A stretch of DNA of 64,000 bases from Microbacterium sp. Gd 4-13 (GCF_003095395.1 NZ_QEIJ01000007.1:62001-126000), one strand, 5' to 3'; shown: positions 8,244 through 16,177, counted from the stretch's first letter. Notes: generated from the letters alone by a model not told the origin. Translations and numbers: made by a program.

Positions 8244-9368
8244 GTGAGCACCACAGCGCGCACGGTCGACGTCGTCGTCGTCGGCGCGGGCCAGGCGGGG
8301 CTGTCGACGGCCTACCACCTGCGTCGCCGCGGCTTCGTCCCCGACGGCGAGGCGCACGCATCCGATCGATCGTTCGTCGTGCTCGACGCGAATTCCGCTC
8401 CCGGTGGTGCGTGGCAGCATCGATGGGCGTCGTTGCGCATGGCGACGGTGAACGGCATCCACGAGCTGCCCGGGTTCGATGTGCCCGCGGCCGACCCGAC
8501 GGCGCGGGCGCGTGATGTGCTGCCCGCGTACTTCGCGGACTACGAGCGCGAGTTCGGCCTGGGGGTGCGTCGGCCGGTCGCCGTCACGGCCGTGCGTCGC
8601 GAGGCCGACGCGCTGCGCGTCGAGACCGACGCCGGCGCCTGGCGCGCGCGGTTCGTCGTGTCGGCGACGGGAACGTGGACGCGCCCGTTCTGGCCCCACT
8701 ACCCGGGCCAGGAACGTTTCCGCGGGCGCCAGCTGCACACGGCCGACTACGTCTCGGCCGAGGAGTTCGCGGGTCGTCGGGTGCTGGTGGTCGGTGCGGG
8801 GGTGTCGGGCGTGCAGCTTCTGGACGAGATCTCGCACGTCGCCACGGTGTTCTGGATGACGCGCCGCGAGCCCGTCTGGATCGAGTCCGACTTCGACGCG
8901 CCCGCGCGGGTCGCCGCCATCGCCGGTGTCGAAGACCGCGTGCGCCGTGGCTTGCCGCCCGGCAGCGTCATCTCGGTCACCGGTATGCACTGGACGCCGT
9001 GGGCGCGCGCGGCGCGCGCGCGGGGCGTGCTCGAGCGGCTGCCGATGATGGCCGGCATCGAAGAGGACGGCGTGCGCATGCCCGACGGCACGTTGCTCGA
9101 GGTCGATGCGATCCTGTGGGCGACGGGATTCCGTCCTGCCCTCGAACACCTGGCGCCGCTTCGCCTGCGAACACCGGACGGCGGATTCCGGGTCGACGAC
9201 TCGAGGTCGCTCGACGAGCCGCGCCTGTTCTTCGTGGGGTACGGCCCGTCGGCCTCGACGGTCGGGGCGAATCGGGCGGGGCGATCGGTCGCCGCCCGGA
9301 TCGTGAAGGAACTCGCCCCCGATGCTCCGGCGTCAAGCCCCGCGCGGCGGGTCGGGGCCGGTGCGTAA
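8244..9368 (+). CDS. FAD/NAD(P)-dependent oxidoreductase, flavin monooxygenase-like
   Basis: 374 residues. Two Rossmann motifs are present: VVVVGAGQAGLSTAYHL at the N-terminus for FAD and VLVVGAGVSGVQLLDEI in the middle for NAD(P)H, together with the ATG motif (LWATGFRPALEHL) near the C-terminus. This layout is shared by bacterial flavin-containing monooxygenases and TrkA-like K+ transport flavoproteins. It lacks a membrane segment and is probably cytosolic. GTG 8244 is chosen for the GGAGG five bases ahead. Substrate unknown. Confidence 0.85.
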   Translation: MSTTARTVDVVVVGAGQAGLSTAYHLRRRGFVPDGEAHASDRSFVVLDANSAPGGAWQHRWASLRMATVNGIHELPGFDVPAADPTARARDVLPAYFADYEREFGLGVRRPVAVTAVRREADALRVETDAGAWRARFVVSATGTWTRPFWPHYPGQERFRGRQLHTADYVSAEEFAGRRVLVVGAGVSGVQLLDEISHVATVFWMTRREPVWIESDFDAPARVAAIAGVEDRVRRGLPPGSVISVTGMHWTPWARAARARGVLERLPMMAGIEEDGVRMPDGTLLEVDAILWATGFRPALEHLAPLRLRTPDGGFRVDDSRSLDEPRLFFVGYGPSASTVGANRAGRSVAARIVKELAPDAPASSPARRVGAGA

Positions 9369-9395
9369 CGTGGAGATCCGACGAAAGGAGTGCGC

Positions 9396-9779
9396 GTGAT
9401 TCCCGACGACCTGCGCGATCTACTCGACGAACCGAATTATGGCGCCCTGGGCACGGTGAGACCCGACGGCTCGGTCCAGGTCAATCCGATGTGGTTCGAG
9501 TACGACGGTGAGCACCTCCTGTTCACCCATACGACCCGGCGGCAGAAGTTCCGCAATCTCGCGGCGAACCCGTCGATGAGCCTGATGGTCTTCGACCCCG
9601 AGAACCCCTATCGCTACATGGAGGTGCGCGGGCGTCTCGTCGAGGCGACACCCGACCCCGAGGGCGCCTTCTACGTGCGGCTCGGGCAGCGCTACGGCAA
9701 CGCCGATCAGCAGCCGCCGCCCGACAGCGCCGACCGGGTCGTTCTCAGCATGTCCATCGAACACATCGGAAGGCACTGA
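9396..9779 (+). CDS. PPOX-class FMN/F420-dependent enzyme
   Basis: 127 residues with the split-barrel flavin-binding fold: LGTVRPDGSVQVNPMWFEYDG, then RRQKFRNLAANPSMSLMVFD and a strand carrying YRYMEVRGRLVE. This is the actinobacterial TIGR03618-like branch, in which F420 or FMN binding occurs. GTG 9396 is selected because GAAAGGAG ends five bases upstream and overlaps the alternative GTG at 9390. The NAD(P)-binding protein follows after three bases, so they form a two-gene unit, perhaps sharing a redox substrate (inference). Confidence 0.85.
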   Translation: MIPDDLRDLLDEPNYGALGTVRPDGSVQVNPMWFEYDGEHLLFTHTTRRQKFRNLAANPSMSLMVFDPENPYRYMEVRGRLVEATPDPEGAFYVRLGQRYGNADQQPPPDSADRVVLSMSIEHIGRH

Positions 9780-9782
9780 CTC

Positions 9783-10424
9783 ATGAAGGTTCTCGTTCTC
9801 GGCGGCCACGGCAAGGTCGCCCTCCTGCTCGCACCGCTTCTCGCCGCCCGCGGCGATGACGTCACGTCGGTCATCCGCAACCCCGAGCACGCGGACGACG
9901 TGACCGCCGCCGGTGCCAGCTCGCTCGTGCTCGACGTCGAGGCGGCCGACGAGGCCGCGCTGCGAGACGCCGTCGACGGATACGACGCGGTCGTGTGGTC
10001 GGCGGGTGCCGGAGGCGCCAGCGCCGAGCGCACCTACGCGGTCGACCGCGACGCCGCGATCCGCACGATGGATGCTGCTGCCGCGACCGGTGTGCGTCGC
10101 TTCGTGATGGTGTCGTGGATCGGCTCGACCCCCGACCACGGCATCTCGCCCGACGATTCGTTCTTCGCCTACGCCGACGCGAAGCTCGCCGCCGACGACC
10201 ACCTGCGCGCAACCGCGCTGGACTGGACGATCCTCGGCCCGGGCACCCTCACGCTGGGCGAACCGACCGGCACGATCACGCTCGACCCCGAGGGCAAGGG
10301 CGAGGTGTCGCGCGCCGACGTCGCGGCCGTCATCGCGGCGTCGCTGGCGGACGACCGCACCGTGGGCCGTTTCATCCGATTCGGAGGCGGCGACACGCCG
10401 ATCGCCGAGGCGCTCGCCGCCTGA
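9783..10424 (+). CDS. NAD(P)H-binding atypical SDR protein
   Basis: 213 residues with a GGHGKVA dinucleotide-binding turn after the first strand (KVLVLGGHGKVALLL), a DVEAAD acidic site, VWSAGAGG and the late strand LDWTILGPGTLT. These are features of the NAD(P)-binding (NmrA/YwnB-like) atypical short-chain dehydrogenases, which usually lack the Tyr-Lys catalytic pair. It follows the PPOX gene by three bases and is co-transcribed. Members act as reductases or redox sensors; nothing here decides between these. Confidence 0.85.
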   Translation: MKVLVLGGHGKVALLLAPLLAARGDDVTSVIRNPEHADDVTAAGASSLVLDVEAADEAALRDAVDGYDAVVWSAGAGGASAERTYAVDRDAAIRTMDAAAATGVRRFVMVSWIGSTPDHGISPDDSFFAYADAKLAADDHLRATALDWTILGPGTLTLGEPTGTITLDPEGKGEVSRADVAAVIAASLADDRTVGRFIRFGGGDTPIAEALAA

Positions 10425-10437
10425 GCTCCTTCCGCGG

Positions 10438-10509
10438 GCGCACGGGTTGCGACCCCGCGCACGGCCTAGGCCCGCGCCCTGGTCGTGCGCTCGGAGCCAA
10501 CCCGTGCGC
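10438..10509. repeat. Two-tier palindrome
   Basis: Outer arms GCGCACGGGTT (10438-10448) and AACCCGTGCGC (10499-10509) are perfect; inside them GCGCACG (10457-10463) pairs with CGTGCGC (10484-10490). It sits just after the NAD(P)-binding protein gene and could end that transcript, though no T-run follows. Confidence 0.65.
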
Positions 10510-10577
10510 GCGAGGCGAGCGACTCGTGCAGCCGCGGACCGGTCGCAAGGCCGGGGACCGCGTCTCTCGGCGCACCG

Positions 10578-10583
10578 TAACGT
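10578..10583 (+). promoter_or_regulatory. -10 box for the PEP-mutase-family gene
   Basis: TAACGT, seven bases, then ATG 10591; leaderless arrangement. Confidence 0.6.
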
Positions 10584-10590
10584 GGGACGC

Positions 10591-11367
10591 ATGAGCACCC
10601 AGATCGAGAAAGCCCAGAGCTTCGCGCAGCTGCACACCGCCCCCGAGATCCTCCGCGTCGTGAACGTGTGGGACGTCGTCTCGACGAAGGCGATCGCCGC
10701 CCTCCCCGAGACGAAGGCCATCGCCACGGCGGGGCACTCCATCGCCGCCACGTTCGGCTATGAGGACGGCGAGAACATCCCCCTCGACGTCATGCTCGAC
10801 ATGGTGCGTCGCATCGCCGAGGCTGTCGACCTGCCCGTGACCGCCGACCTCGACGCGGGGTACGGCGATGCGGGCGAGACCGTGAGGAAGGCGATCGGCG
10901 CCGGAGCGGTCGGTGCGAACATCGAAGACCGCTTGAAGCCGCTCGCCGAGTCGGTGGCCGTCGTCGAGGCCGCCATCGCCGCCGGCGAGGCGGAGGGTGT
11001 GCCGTTCGTGCTGAATGCGCGCACCGACGCGTTCGTGCGCGGCGGCGATCGTCCCGTCTCCGCATCGATCGCCGACGCGATCGAGCGTGGCCGGGCCTTC
11101 CTCGACGCCGGCGCCACCTCGGTCTTCGTTCCCGGACTCCTCGACGCTGACACCACCCGCCAACTCGTCGAGGGCATCGGTGACCGTCGCGTGAGCGTCA
11201 TCGGCCTCCCGGGAGCCCTCACCGCGGCGGAATACGAAGCTTTCGGCGTGGCGCGCATCTCGTACGGACCCACGACGCAGCGCGTCGCTCTCACCGCCCT
11301 GCAGGACGTCGCGAAAGACCTCTACGCGAACGGCGTCATCCCGTCCAGCATCCGCGCCCTGAACTGA
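10591..11367 (+). CDS. Isocitrate lyase/PEP mutase superfamily protein
   Basis: 258 residues with the alpha/beta barrel signature of the family: VVNVWDVVSTKAIAA, ATAGHSIAATFG, the metal site VTADLDAGYGD, the E of NIEDR and VLNARTDAFV. The active-site flexible-loop KKCG of true isocitrate lyases is missing, so it belongs to the shorter PEP mutase/2-methylisocitrate-lyase-like clade, whose members cleave or form C-C or C-P bonds next to a carboxylate. Substrate unknown. The ATG follows TAACGT by seven bases, with no ribosome site. Confidence 0.85.
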   Translation: MSTQIEKAQSFAQLHTAPEILRVVNVWDVVSTKAIAALPETKAIATAGHSIAATFGYEDGENIPLDVMLDMVRRIAEAVDLPVTADLDAGYGDAGETVRKAIGAGAVGANIEDRLKPLAESVAVVEAAIAAGEAEGVPFVLNARTDAFVRGGDRPVSASIADAIERGRAFLDAGATSVFVPGLLDADTTRQLVEGIGDRRVSVIGLPGALTAAEYEAFGVARISYGPTTQRVALTALQDVAKDLYANGVIPSSIRALN

Positions 11368-11373
11368 GCGCGT

Positions 11374-12009
11374 CTATTCGAAGGGCTCCTCGTCGACACC
11401 GCGCACGGCGAGGAGCTCTTCGGCCGCCAGCGTCAGATCGATGACCTCGCGGAGGAGTCCGCCGACGCTCGTCGCGCCGAGCAGCGCGAGCTGGTCGATC
11501 GGCCCGAGCGGCGCGATCGCGGCGATCTGCCACGCCCGCGCGAGCGGTTCTTCGGCGAGCTCGATGCTCGGTTCCCACCGGGTGTCGCCGTACTCGCCGG
11601 CGCGCGCGAGCACGCGCCGAACGATCCTCTCGGCCTCCGACGAAAGGGGGGCGAGGGCATCGTTCCAGTCCAGATCGGGCAGCATGCGCACTCGGGCGCG
11701 CGGGTAGGGCGCGTCGTCGAGCCACTCCTCCACCTCGAAGCGGCTTCCTCCGCGTGCGAGCACCGAGATGACGCCCTCCTGCGGCAGCACCCGTTCGAGT
11801 CGCGCGACCGCGCCCCGTGCGAACCGCTTCTCTCCGCCCCCCACTTCGTGTCCGCGTTCGATCAGCACGACGCCGAACTCCGCGGGTTGTTCATCGAGCA
11901 GCATCCCGAGCATCTTCAGGTAGCGCTCCTCGAAGATGCGTGCTGCGAGGGGTGTGTGGGGAAAGAGCACCATGCCCAGGGGGAACATCGCGAGCGTGCG
12001 GTCGGTCAT
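11374..12009 (-). CDS. LON substrate-binding-domain protein
   Basis: 211 residues matching the stand-alone N-terminal domain of Lon protease: it begins with LAMFPLGMVLFPHTPLAARIFEERY, a typical LON start, then FGVVLIERG and a helical C-terminal half. There is no ATPase or protease domain. Such proteins are common in actinobacteria; they probably bind unfolded proteins, but partners are unknown. The gene follows the FUSC-like gene with a four-base ATGA-type overlap, so both are on one transcript. Confidence 0.85.
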   Translation of the reverse strand: MTDRTLAMFPLGMVLFPHTPLAARIFEERYLKMLGMLLDEQPAEFGVVLIERGHEVGGGEKRFARGAVARLERVLPQEGVISVLARGGSRFEVEEWLDDAPYPRARVRMLPDLDWNDALAPLSSEAERIVRRVLARAGEYGDTRWEPSIELAEEPLARAWQIAAIAPLGPIDQLALLGATSVGGLLREVIDLTLAAEELLAVRGVDEEPFE

Positions 12010-13076
12010 GAGTTCGCCGTCTCTCCGAGAGCTTCGTGAATGCGGTGCAGGTCGACGAGCAGTGAGCCGACGAGAACCCAGTGGCCCTCCGACGGCGCGC
12101 CGATGTCGAGCGGTCGAGTCAGGGCCGGGGGTTCGAGGGGTGAGGATGCTGCGCCGTCGGCCGCGCGCGACGCCGAGGTCGCATCGGGGGCCCGGTGCCG
12201 GAGGACCGCGAGATGCACGTCGTGCGCGGCCCGGCGCAGCTGTTCGGCGATGGCGCGGACCGACGGTTCGTCGACGATCGACGGGTCGTACCGGTCGTAG
12301 GCTGCCCGGGTCATGCCGATCACCTGCGTGAGGATCGGAGTGAAGACGTCGAGCAACCGCTCGAGCTGGGCGAGGTCGTCGCGGTGACGGCGGCCCCGCG
12401 GATTGAGGGCGAGCGAGTCGCGTGCGTCTGACAGCGCTTCGTCGGCCGCGTCGCGCATCGGCCGCATCAGGCGTGCCTCGAGCAGGAGCTCTTCGAGAGA
12501 GGCGGGCGTCTGCGGGGTCGCGAGCGCGTCGGCGAGGCGATCGAGGGCGGCCGACAGCTCGTCGCCGAGCGCCTCGATGCGCTGCCGGGCCGGGGCGACG
12601 GCGACAGGGGGCACGAGCGCCACGTTCACGATGAGGCCGACCAGCGCGCCGATGAGCGTCTCGATCACGCGATCGACGGCGTAGAGCGGGGTGGCGGTGC
12701 CGAGTGCGAGCACCAGGATCGCGCTGATCGCCACCTGATTGGCCGCCCCCGGGGTCAGCTTCAGCGCCCACGCGGCGAGAAGAGCCACGGCGGCCGCGAT
12801 GAGGATCACCCAGGTCGACGAACCGAGCGCGATGCCGAGCGCGGAGGCGACGATCACCCCGGCGATGACCCCGACACTGCGTTCGACCGCGCGCGTCAGC
12901 GACTGGTTCAAGCTGGGCTGTACGACGAGGAGCGCGGCGATCGCCGCGAAGACGGGGAGCGGCCCGGGCACGAGCCACCCGGCGAGCAGCCACGCCGCGA
13001 TCGTCGCTATCGCCGACTTCGTGACCTGGAGGAACGGGGTTCGGCGCGCGGAGCGGAAGGAAGCGGTCACACGCAT
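12006..13076 (-). CDS. FUSC-family (aromatic acid exporter-like) membrane protein
   Basis: 356 residues: six hydrophobic helices within about residues 18-165 (IATIAAWLLAGWLV, FAAIAALLVVQ, VGVIAGVIVASALG, VILIAAAVALLAAW and so on), followed by a long cytoplasmic helical region of about 190 residues. This is half of the usual FUSC duplicated layout. FUSC proteins include exporters of aromatic acids and plasma-membrane proteins of unknown role. TACTCT stands six bases before the ATG. It leads a two-gene operon with the LON-domain gene. Confidence 0.8.
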   Translation of the reverse strand: MRVTASFRSARRTPFLQVTKSAIATIAAWLLAGWLVPGPLPVFAAIAALLVVQPSLNQSLTRAVERSVGVIAGVIVASALGIALGSSTWVILIAAAVALLAAWALKLTPGAANQVAISAILVLALGTATPLYAVDRVIETLIGALVGLIVNVALVPPVAVAPARQRIEALGDELSAALDRLADALATPQTPASLEELLLEARLMRPMRDAADEALSDARDSLALNPRGRRHRDDLAQLERLLDVFTPILTQVIGMTRAAYDRYDPSIVDEPSVRAIAEQLRRAAHDVHLAVLRHRAPDATSASRAADGAASSPLEPPALTRPLDIGAPSEGHWVLVGSLLVDLHRIHEALGETANS

Positions 13077-13082
13077 GCTTCG

Positions 13083-13088
13083 AGAGTA
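13083..13088 (-). promoter_or_regulatory. -10 box for the FUSC-LON operon
   Basis: TACTCT on the minus strand, six bases before ATG 13076; leaderless arrangement. Confidence 0.6.
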
Positions 13089-13126
13089 GGCCCGTCGCAT
13101 CCGCCCGCGGCTGTCACATGGCGTGC

Positions 13127-13345
13127 TCAGGCGTCCGTGAGTCTGCGCAGAGCCGATCCCTTGTGCGCCGCACGGTTGCCGCTCTTGTCGGATTCGACGA
13201 CGAAGGCGGGTTCGTCGGACGAGGCCGTGAAGTGCTGCCCGGCGAGGGTGAAGTCGCTCGTCTTCTTCTCTACGATGCTGCCGTGCGTGCGACCCTGCGG
13301 GGTGTTCCAACTGACCCGGTCACCCGTCGAGAAATCCTTCGCCAT
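13127..13345 (-). CDS. DUF2945/hypervirulence-associated small protein
   Basis: 72 residues starting at an ATG with GGGAGG nine bases ahead. The sequence (FSTGDRVSWNTPQGRTHGSI, then a Lys-rich turn and FVVESDKSGNRAAHKGSAL) is the TUDOR-like DUF2945 family, present across bacteria and fungi as a small single-domain protein. No catalytic residues are known; a nucleic-acid or protein-binding role is plausible. It converges on the FUSC gene from the left and is divergent from the DksA-like gene on the right. Confidence 0.82.
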   Translation of the reverse strand: MAKDFSTGDRVSWNTPQGRTHGSIVEKKTSDFTLAGQHFTASSDEPAFVVESDKSGNRAAHKGSALRRLTDA

Positions 13346-13461
13346 GAGCGCCTCCCTGATGCGTATCACCGATCGTGCCCGCTCGACGCGCGCGCTCGTG
13401 CGGGATTGACAGTCGTCAGCTGGCCCTCCCCACGTGCGCGCGGGCGTAGCCTGGAGCGCTG

Positions 13462-13800
13462 ATGACCACAGATCACGCCACCGTCCTGCGGACGCTGCTG
13501 CGCGAGGCCGAACAGCGTCTCGCCCACCTCGACGACGACGAGCGCAGTCTTCTGCGCGACCGCGCCGATGCAACGGCCGACGATGAGCACGACCCCGAGG
13601 GGTCGACGCTGTCGGGGGAGTGGAGCCGGGTCGACGCGTTGCGGCGCGGCGCCGAACACGACAGGGCGGATGCTGCGGCGGCGCTCGCCCGCGTCGCCGA
13701 CGGAACGTACGGTACCTGCGTCGTCTGCGGCGGCCCGATCGCGCCGGGGCGGCTGGAGGCGCGTCCGACGGCGGCCACCTGCATCGGATGCGCCCGCTGA
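13462..13800 (+). CDS. TraR/DksA-type zinc-finger protein
   Basis: 112 residues: an N-terminal coiled coil rich in Arg, Glu and Asp, then a four-Cys zinc ribbon with C86, C89, C107 and C110 (CVVCGG and CIGCAR). The acidic tip that DksA uses on RNA polymerase would lie in the DDDE/DDEHD part of the coiled coil. Proteins of this type modulate RNA polymerase through its secondary channel. Actinobacterial versions are short and often regulate general stress. A TAGCCT box lies nine bases before the ATG, slightly further than usual. Confidence 0.85.
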   Translation: MTTDHATVLRTLLREAEQRLAHLDDDERSLLRDRADATADDEHDPEGSTLSGEWSRVDALRRGAEHDRADAAAALARVADGTYGTCVVCGGPIAPGRLEARPTAATCIGCAR

Positions 13801-13826
13801 GGCTCTGGTTGTGCAGCATCCGTCAC

Positions 13827-13899
13827 GGGCGTAGGACATGGCGCGGGCGCAGGACGCATCCGCACTCATCGTCCTACGTCGGCCACATCTCCGACGTCC
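13827..13899. repeat. 73-nt hairpin element, copy 2
   Basis: Left arm 13827-13855 matches the corresponding arm of the copy at 4476-4548 at 27 of 29 positions; a 15-nt loop and a more diverged right arm (13871-13899) follow. It is directly downstream of the DksA-like gene and upstream of the SCO4848-like gene. Confidence 0.7.
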
Positions 13900-13922
13900 A
13901 CGACCTTCGCGGGAACGACGCT

Positions 13923-13928
13923 TAGGCT
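13923..13928 (+). promoter_or_regulatory. -10 box for the SCO4848-like gene
   Basis: TAGGCT, six bases, then GTG 13935; leaderless arrangement. Confidence 0.6.
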
Positions 13929-13934
13929 CGGGGC

Positions 13935-14150
13935 GTGGAAACTCTGCTCGTCGTGCTGCTGTTCGTCAATGCCGCCTTCAACGTGATCGTCTGGCCGCGG
14001 TTCTACATGCGCGTCGCCAAAGACCCCCGGGCACGCGATGCCGCGGGGAAGCCGACCACCTTCCTCATCGTGCACGCGGTTCTCATCGCGCTGGCCCTCG
14101 TCATCGCACTCGCATCGGTGATCGCCGGCGTCGCCGCGCTCACCACCTGA
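13935..14150 (+). CDS. SCO4848-family small membrane protein
   Basis: 71 residues with two membrane helices (TLLVVLLFVNAAFNVIVW and FLIVHAVLIALALVIALA) joined by a basic loop (RFYMRVAKDPRARDAAGKPT). The arrangement and the P-R-F-x-x-R-V motif match the SCO4848 family, conserved in actinobacteria with unknown function. GTG 13935 is supported by the TAGGCT box six bases before it. Confidence 0.8.
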   Translation: METLLVVLLFVNAAFNVIVWPRFYMRVAKDPRARDAAGKPTTFLIVHAVLIALALVIALASVIAGVAALTT

Positions 14151-14207
14151 TCCCTCTCAGACCGACGTTCGCTGCGCGCTGTTTTCGCGGCGTCGACCGA
14201 CGAGGAA

Positions 14208-14236
14208 GGACCGCCGTCCCGAGAGGGCGGCGGTCC
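14208..14236. terminator. Bidirectional terminator between SCO4848-like gene and ohr
   Basis: GGACCGCCG (14208-14216) pairs with CGGCGGTCC (14228-14236) with an 11-base loop, followed by CTTCTC. It lies between two convergent genes. Confidence 0.7.
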
Positions 14237-14255
14237 CTTCTCGTGAGTGGGGAGG

Positions 14256-14678
14256 TCAGTCGTCGGAGACGGTGACCGTGACGTCGATGTTGCCGCGGGT
14301 CGCGTTCGAGTAGGGGCAGACCTGGTGGGCGGCGTCGGCGAGCGCCTGTGCCTCGTCGTGCGGGAGGTTCGGGATGACGACCTCGAGCTCGACGGAGAGC
14401 TGGAAGCCGCCCTCGCCGTTCGGGCCGATGTGCACGCGCGAACCGACGCTCGTGTCTTCGAGCGTGACCTTCTGGCCCCGCGCGACGGCCTGAAGCGCAC
14501 CGTGGAAGCAGGCCGCGTAGCCAGCGGCGAAAAGGGCCTCGGGGTTCAGGCCGCCACCGGGGCCGCCCATCTCCTGGGGGATGCGCAGGTCGGTGTCGAG
14601 CAGTCCGTCTTTCGTGACGACGTGGCCGCCGCGTCCTTCGCCGGTTGCGAGTGCTTCTGCGGTGTAGATGACGTCCAT
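14256..14678 (-). CDS. ohr: Organic hydroperoxide resistance protein Ohr
   Basis: 140 residues of the Ohr branch of OsmC. The reactive Cys is C57 in YAACFHGAL and the resolving Cys is C121 in VCPYSNATRGN, the family-typical end. R32 and E47 are at the positions that activate the peroxidatic Cys. Ohr reduces fatty-acid and organic hydroperoxides using lipoylated proteins as the electron source, in the cytosol. The gene follows ohrR after 17 bases with a GAAAGGA ribosome site, so both are expected to be induced together by organic peroxides. Confidence 0.95.
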   Translation of the reverse strand: MDVIYTAEALATGEGRGGHVVTKDGLLDTDLRIPQEMGGPGGGLNPEALFAAGYAACFHGALQAVARGQKVTLEDTSVGSRVHIGPNGEGGFQLSVELEVVIPNLPHDEAQALADAAHQVCPYSNATRGNIDVTVTVSDD

Positions 14679-14695
14679 GGGGATGTCCTTTCGGT

Positions 14696-15136
14696 TCAGG
14701 AGGCGGTTGCCTCGGAGGAGGCCTGCACGCTGCGGGTGAGGCTGTGCAGGGAGTCGAGGAGTCGACGTGCGGCGTCGATCTCGATGCCCATGCAGGTCGC
14801 GATCTGGGCGGAGACCCCGCTCATGCGTTCGCGGAGATCGAGTCCGAGCTCGGTGAGGGAGACCTCGACGACGCGTTCGTCGTCGGAGCGGCGCGTGCGG
14901 GTCACAGTGCCGGCGCGTTCGAGTCGCCGAAGAAGGGGAGACAGCGTGCCGGAGTCGAGGTCGAGCGTCTGGCCGAGCTCGCCCACCGTGCGCGGGCCGT
15001 CGGTCCAGAGGGTCACGAGCACGAGGTACTGCGGGTAGGTGAGGCCCCAGGGCTCGAGTACGCGCCGGTAGGCCTGCGTGGTTGCGCGGCTCGCCGAGTA
15101 CAGGGCGAAGCACACCATGTCGTCGACTGCGGGCAT
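14696..15136 (-). CDS. ohrR: MarR-family organic peroxide sensor OhrR
   Basis: 146 residues with winged-helix MarR signatures (YPQYLVLVTLW, VGELGQTLDLDSGTLSPLLRRL, and the wing VTRTRRSDDERVVEV). C9 in DMVCFALYSASR is at the place of the sensing Cys of OhrR, which is oxidised by organic peroxides and releases DNA. It is the first gene of the ohrR-ohr operon and the likely repressor of it, through the inverted repeat at 15147-15171. Confidence 0.92.
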   Translation of the reverse strand: MPAVDDMVCFALYSASRATTQAYRRVLEPWGLTYPQYLVLVTLWTDGPRTVGELGQTLDLDSGTLSPLLRRLERAGTVTRTRRSDDERVVEVSLTELGLDLRERMSGVSAQIATCMGIEIDAARRLLDSLHSLTRSVQASSEATAS

Positions 15137-15146
15137 GCGAAAAGCA

Positions 15147-15171
15147 TTGCACGCCATTGAATTGTGTGCAA
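15147..15171. promoter_or_regulatory. OhrR operator candidate
   Basis: Inverted repeat TTGCAC (15147-15152) and GTGCAA (15166-15171) with an AT-rich centre holding AATT, 10-35 bases upstream of the ohrR start. Position and AT content in GC-rich DNA fit a MarR/OhrR site. Confidence 0.65.
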
Positions 15172-15189
15172 CTGATTCGACGACGGTTG

Positions 15190-15397
15190 ACCACGCTCGG
15201 GAGCGGGTCGTGTCAACGAGGAACCCCGCGAGCTGGGGGAGCACGGCCCCCAGAGCCACGCCGACGAGCCCCGCGGCGCAGCAGATCACGGCCACCGTCA
15301 CCTGCACGCGCAACCTCACACGAGCGAACACGACCTGCCCGGCGGCCGAGGCGGCGAAGACGGAGAACGCCGTGGCGCCGGCGGCCGTGAGAGCGTC
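15190..15397 (-). pseudogene. MFS permease remnant
   Basis: The minus strand between 15397 and about 15200 reads without a stop as about 65 residues of strongly hydrophobic MFS-like sequence: FSVFAASAAGQVVFARVRL, then a short basic loop and VALGAVLPQLAGFLV. That is the helix-loop-helix-helix pattern of the middle of a DHA-type MFS exporter. A TGA precedes it at 15398-15400, no start fits, and the frame runs on into the ohrR leader. It therefore looks like an internal fragment of a decayed permease. The rest of the 338-base gap between ohrR and the SGNH gene holds only the OhrR operator. Confidence 0.5.
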
Positions 15398-15474
15398 TCA
15401 GCCGTTCGCGGGGGAGACGCGCAAACCGGACCCGGTGCGGCTCCGAAGAGAACGAGACAGAGGAGGATGGTCGG

Positions 15475-16125
15475 ATGCGTCGAATTCTCGCCGTCACACT
15501 GGCGGCCGTGGGTCTCACCCTCGTGGGCTGCGCCCCGCAGCAGGCGGCACCGCCGGATGACGACGGTCGTCCGCTCGTCGCCTTCTACGGCGACTCGTAC
15601 ACGCTCGGTACGGGTGCCAGCTCTCCGGATGAGCGATGGTCGACCCGTCTCGCCGAGGACCGCGGCTGGCGGGAGTACAACCCGAGCGTGAACGGGCTCG
15701 GGTTCGTGAACAACCGCGATGCGCGCGGTGCCGACCTCCCCGGCGACATCATCGACTCCCAGCCCGACATCGTCGTCATCACGATGGGACTCAACGACGC
15801 GTTCAGCTTCGACGCGCGGGGAACCGAGATCCGCGACCGCATCGCCGACGACGTCGACCGCCTGACCGGAGCCCTCCCCGACGCGCGCTTCGTGGTCGTC
15901 GAACCGTTCTGGTACACCGCCGAGCGCACCGACGGCCTCGAGACCATCATCGGCTGGGTGAAAGACGCCGCAGAGCGCATCGACGCCGACTACATCCCGG
16001 GGGCCTCGTACTGGATTCAGGGGCGTGAGGGCGAGATGGCGGAAGACGGGCTTCACCCGAACGACGCGGGTTACGACGAGATCTACCGACACATGGATGC
16101 GGCGTTCACCGAGATCGGCCTCTGA
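15475..16125 (+). CDS. SGNH/GDSL-type esterase lipoprotein
   Basis: 216 residues. A lipoprotein signal ends in LVGC (C19). The SGNH blocks are present: FYGDSYTLG with nucleophile S41, a Gly in block II, the Asn of MGLNDAF and the Asp-x-x-His of EDGLHPNDAGY. The enzyme should hydrolyse ester bonds outside the cell, attached to the membrane; lipid, acyl-sugar or cell-wall esters are all possible. The ATG has a GAGGA-rich ribosome site in front (ACAGAGGAGGATGGTCGG). It is not part of an obvious operon. Confidence 0.87.
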   Translation: MRRILAVTLAAVGLTLVGCAPQQAAPPDDDGRPLVAFYGDSYTLGTGASSPDERWSTRLAEDRGWREYNPSVNGLGFVNNRDARGADLPGDIIDSQPDIVVITMGLNDAFSFDARGTEIRDRIADDVDRLTGALPDARFVVVEPFWYTAERTDGLETIIGWVKDAAERIDADYIPGASYWIQGREGEMAEDGLHPNDAGYDEIYRHMDAAFTEIGL

Positions 16126-16164
16126 GCCCTGCCGCGGGGCCTGCCCCGACCGGGGCGTGCACGC

Positions 16165-16170
16165 TACGCT
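16165..16170 (+). promoter_or_regulatory. -10 box for the ACT-domain gene
   Basis: TACGCT, seven bases, then ATG 16178; leaderless arrangement. Confidence 0.6.
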
Positions 16171-16177
16171 GGCGCCC

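Noticed and set aside
6591..9149. A long upstream extension of the Pro-rich membrane protein
   Set aside because: The extension is antisense to the YchJ-like and FAD genes; the ATG at 7682 gives a normal protein.
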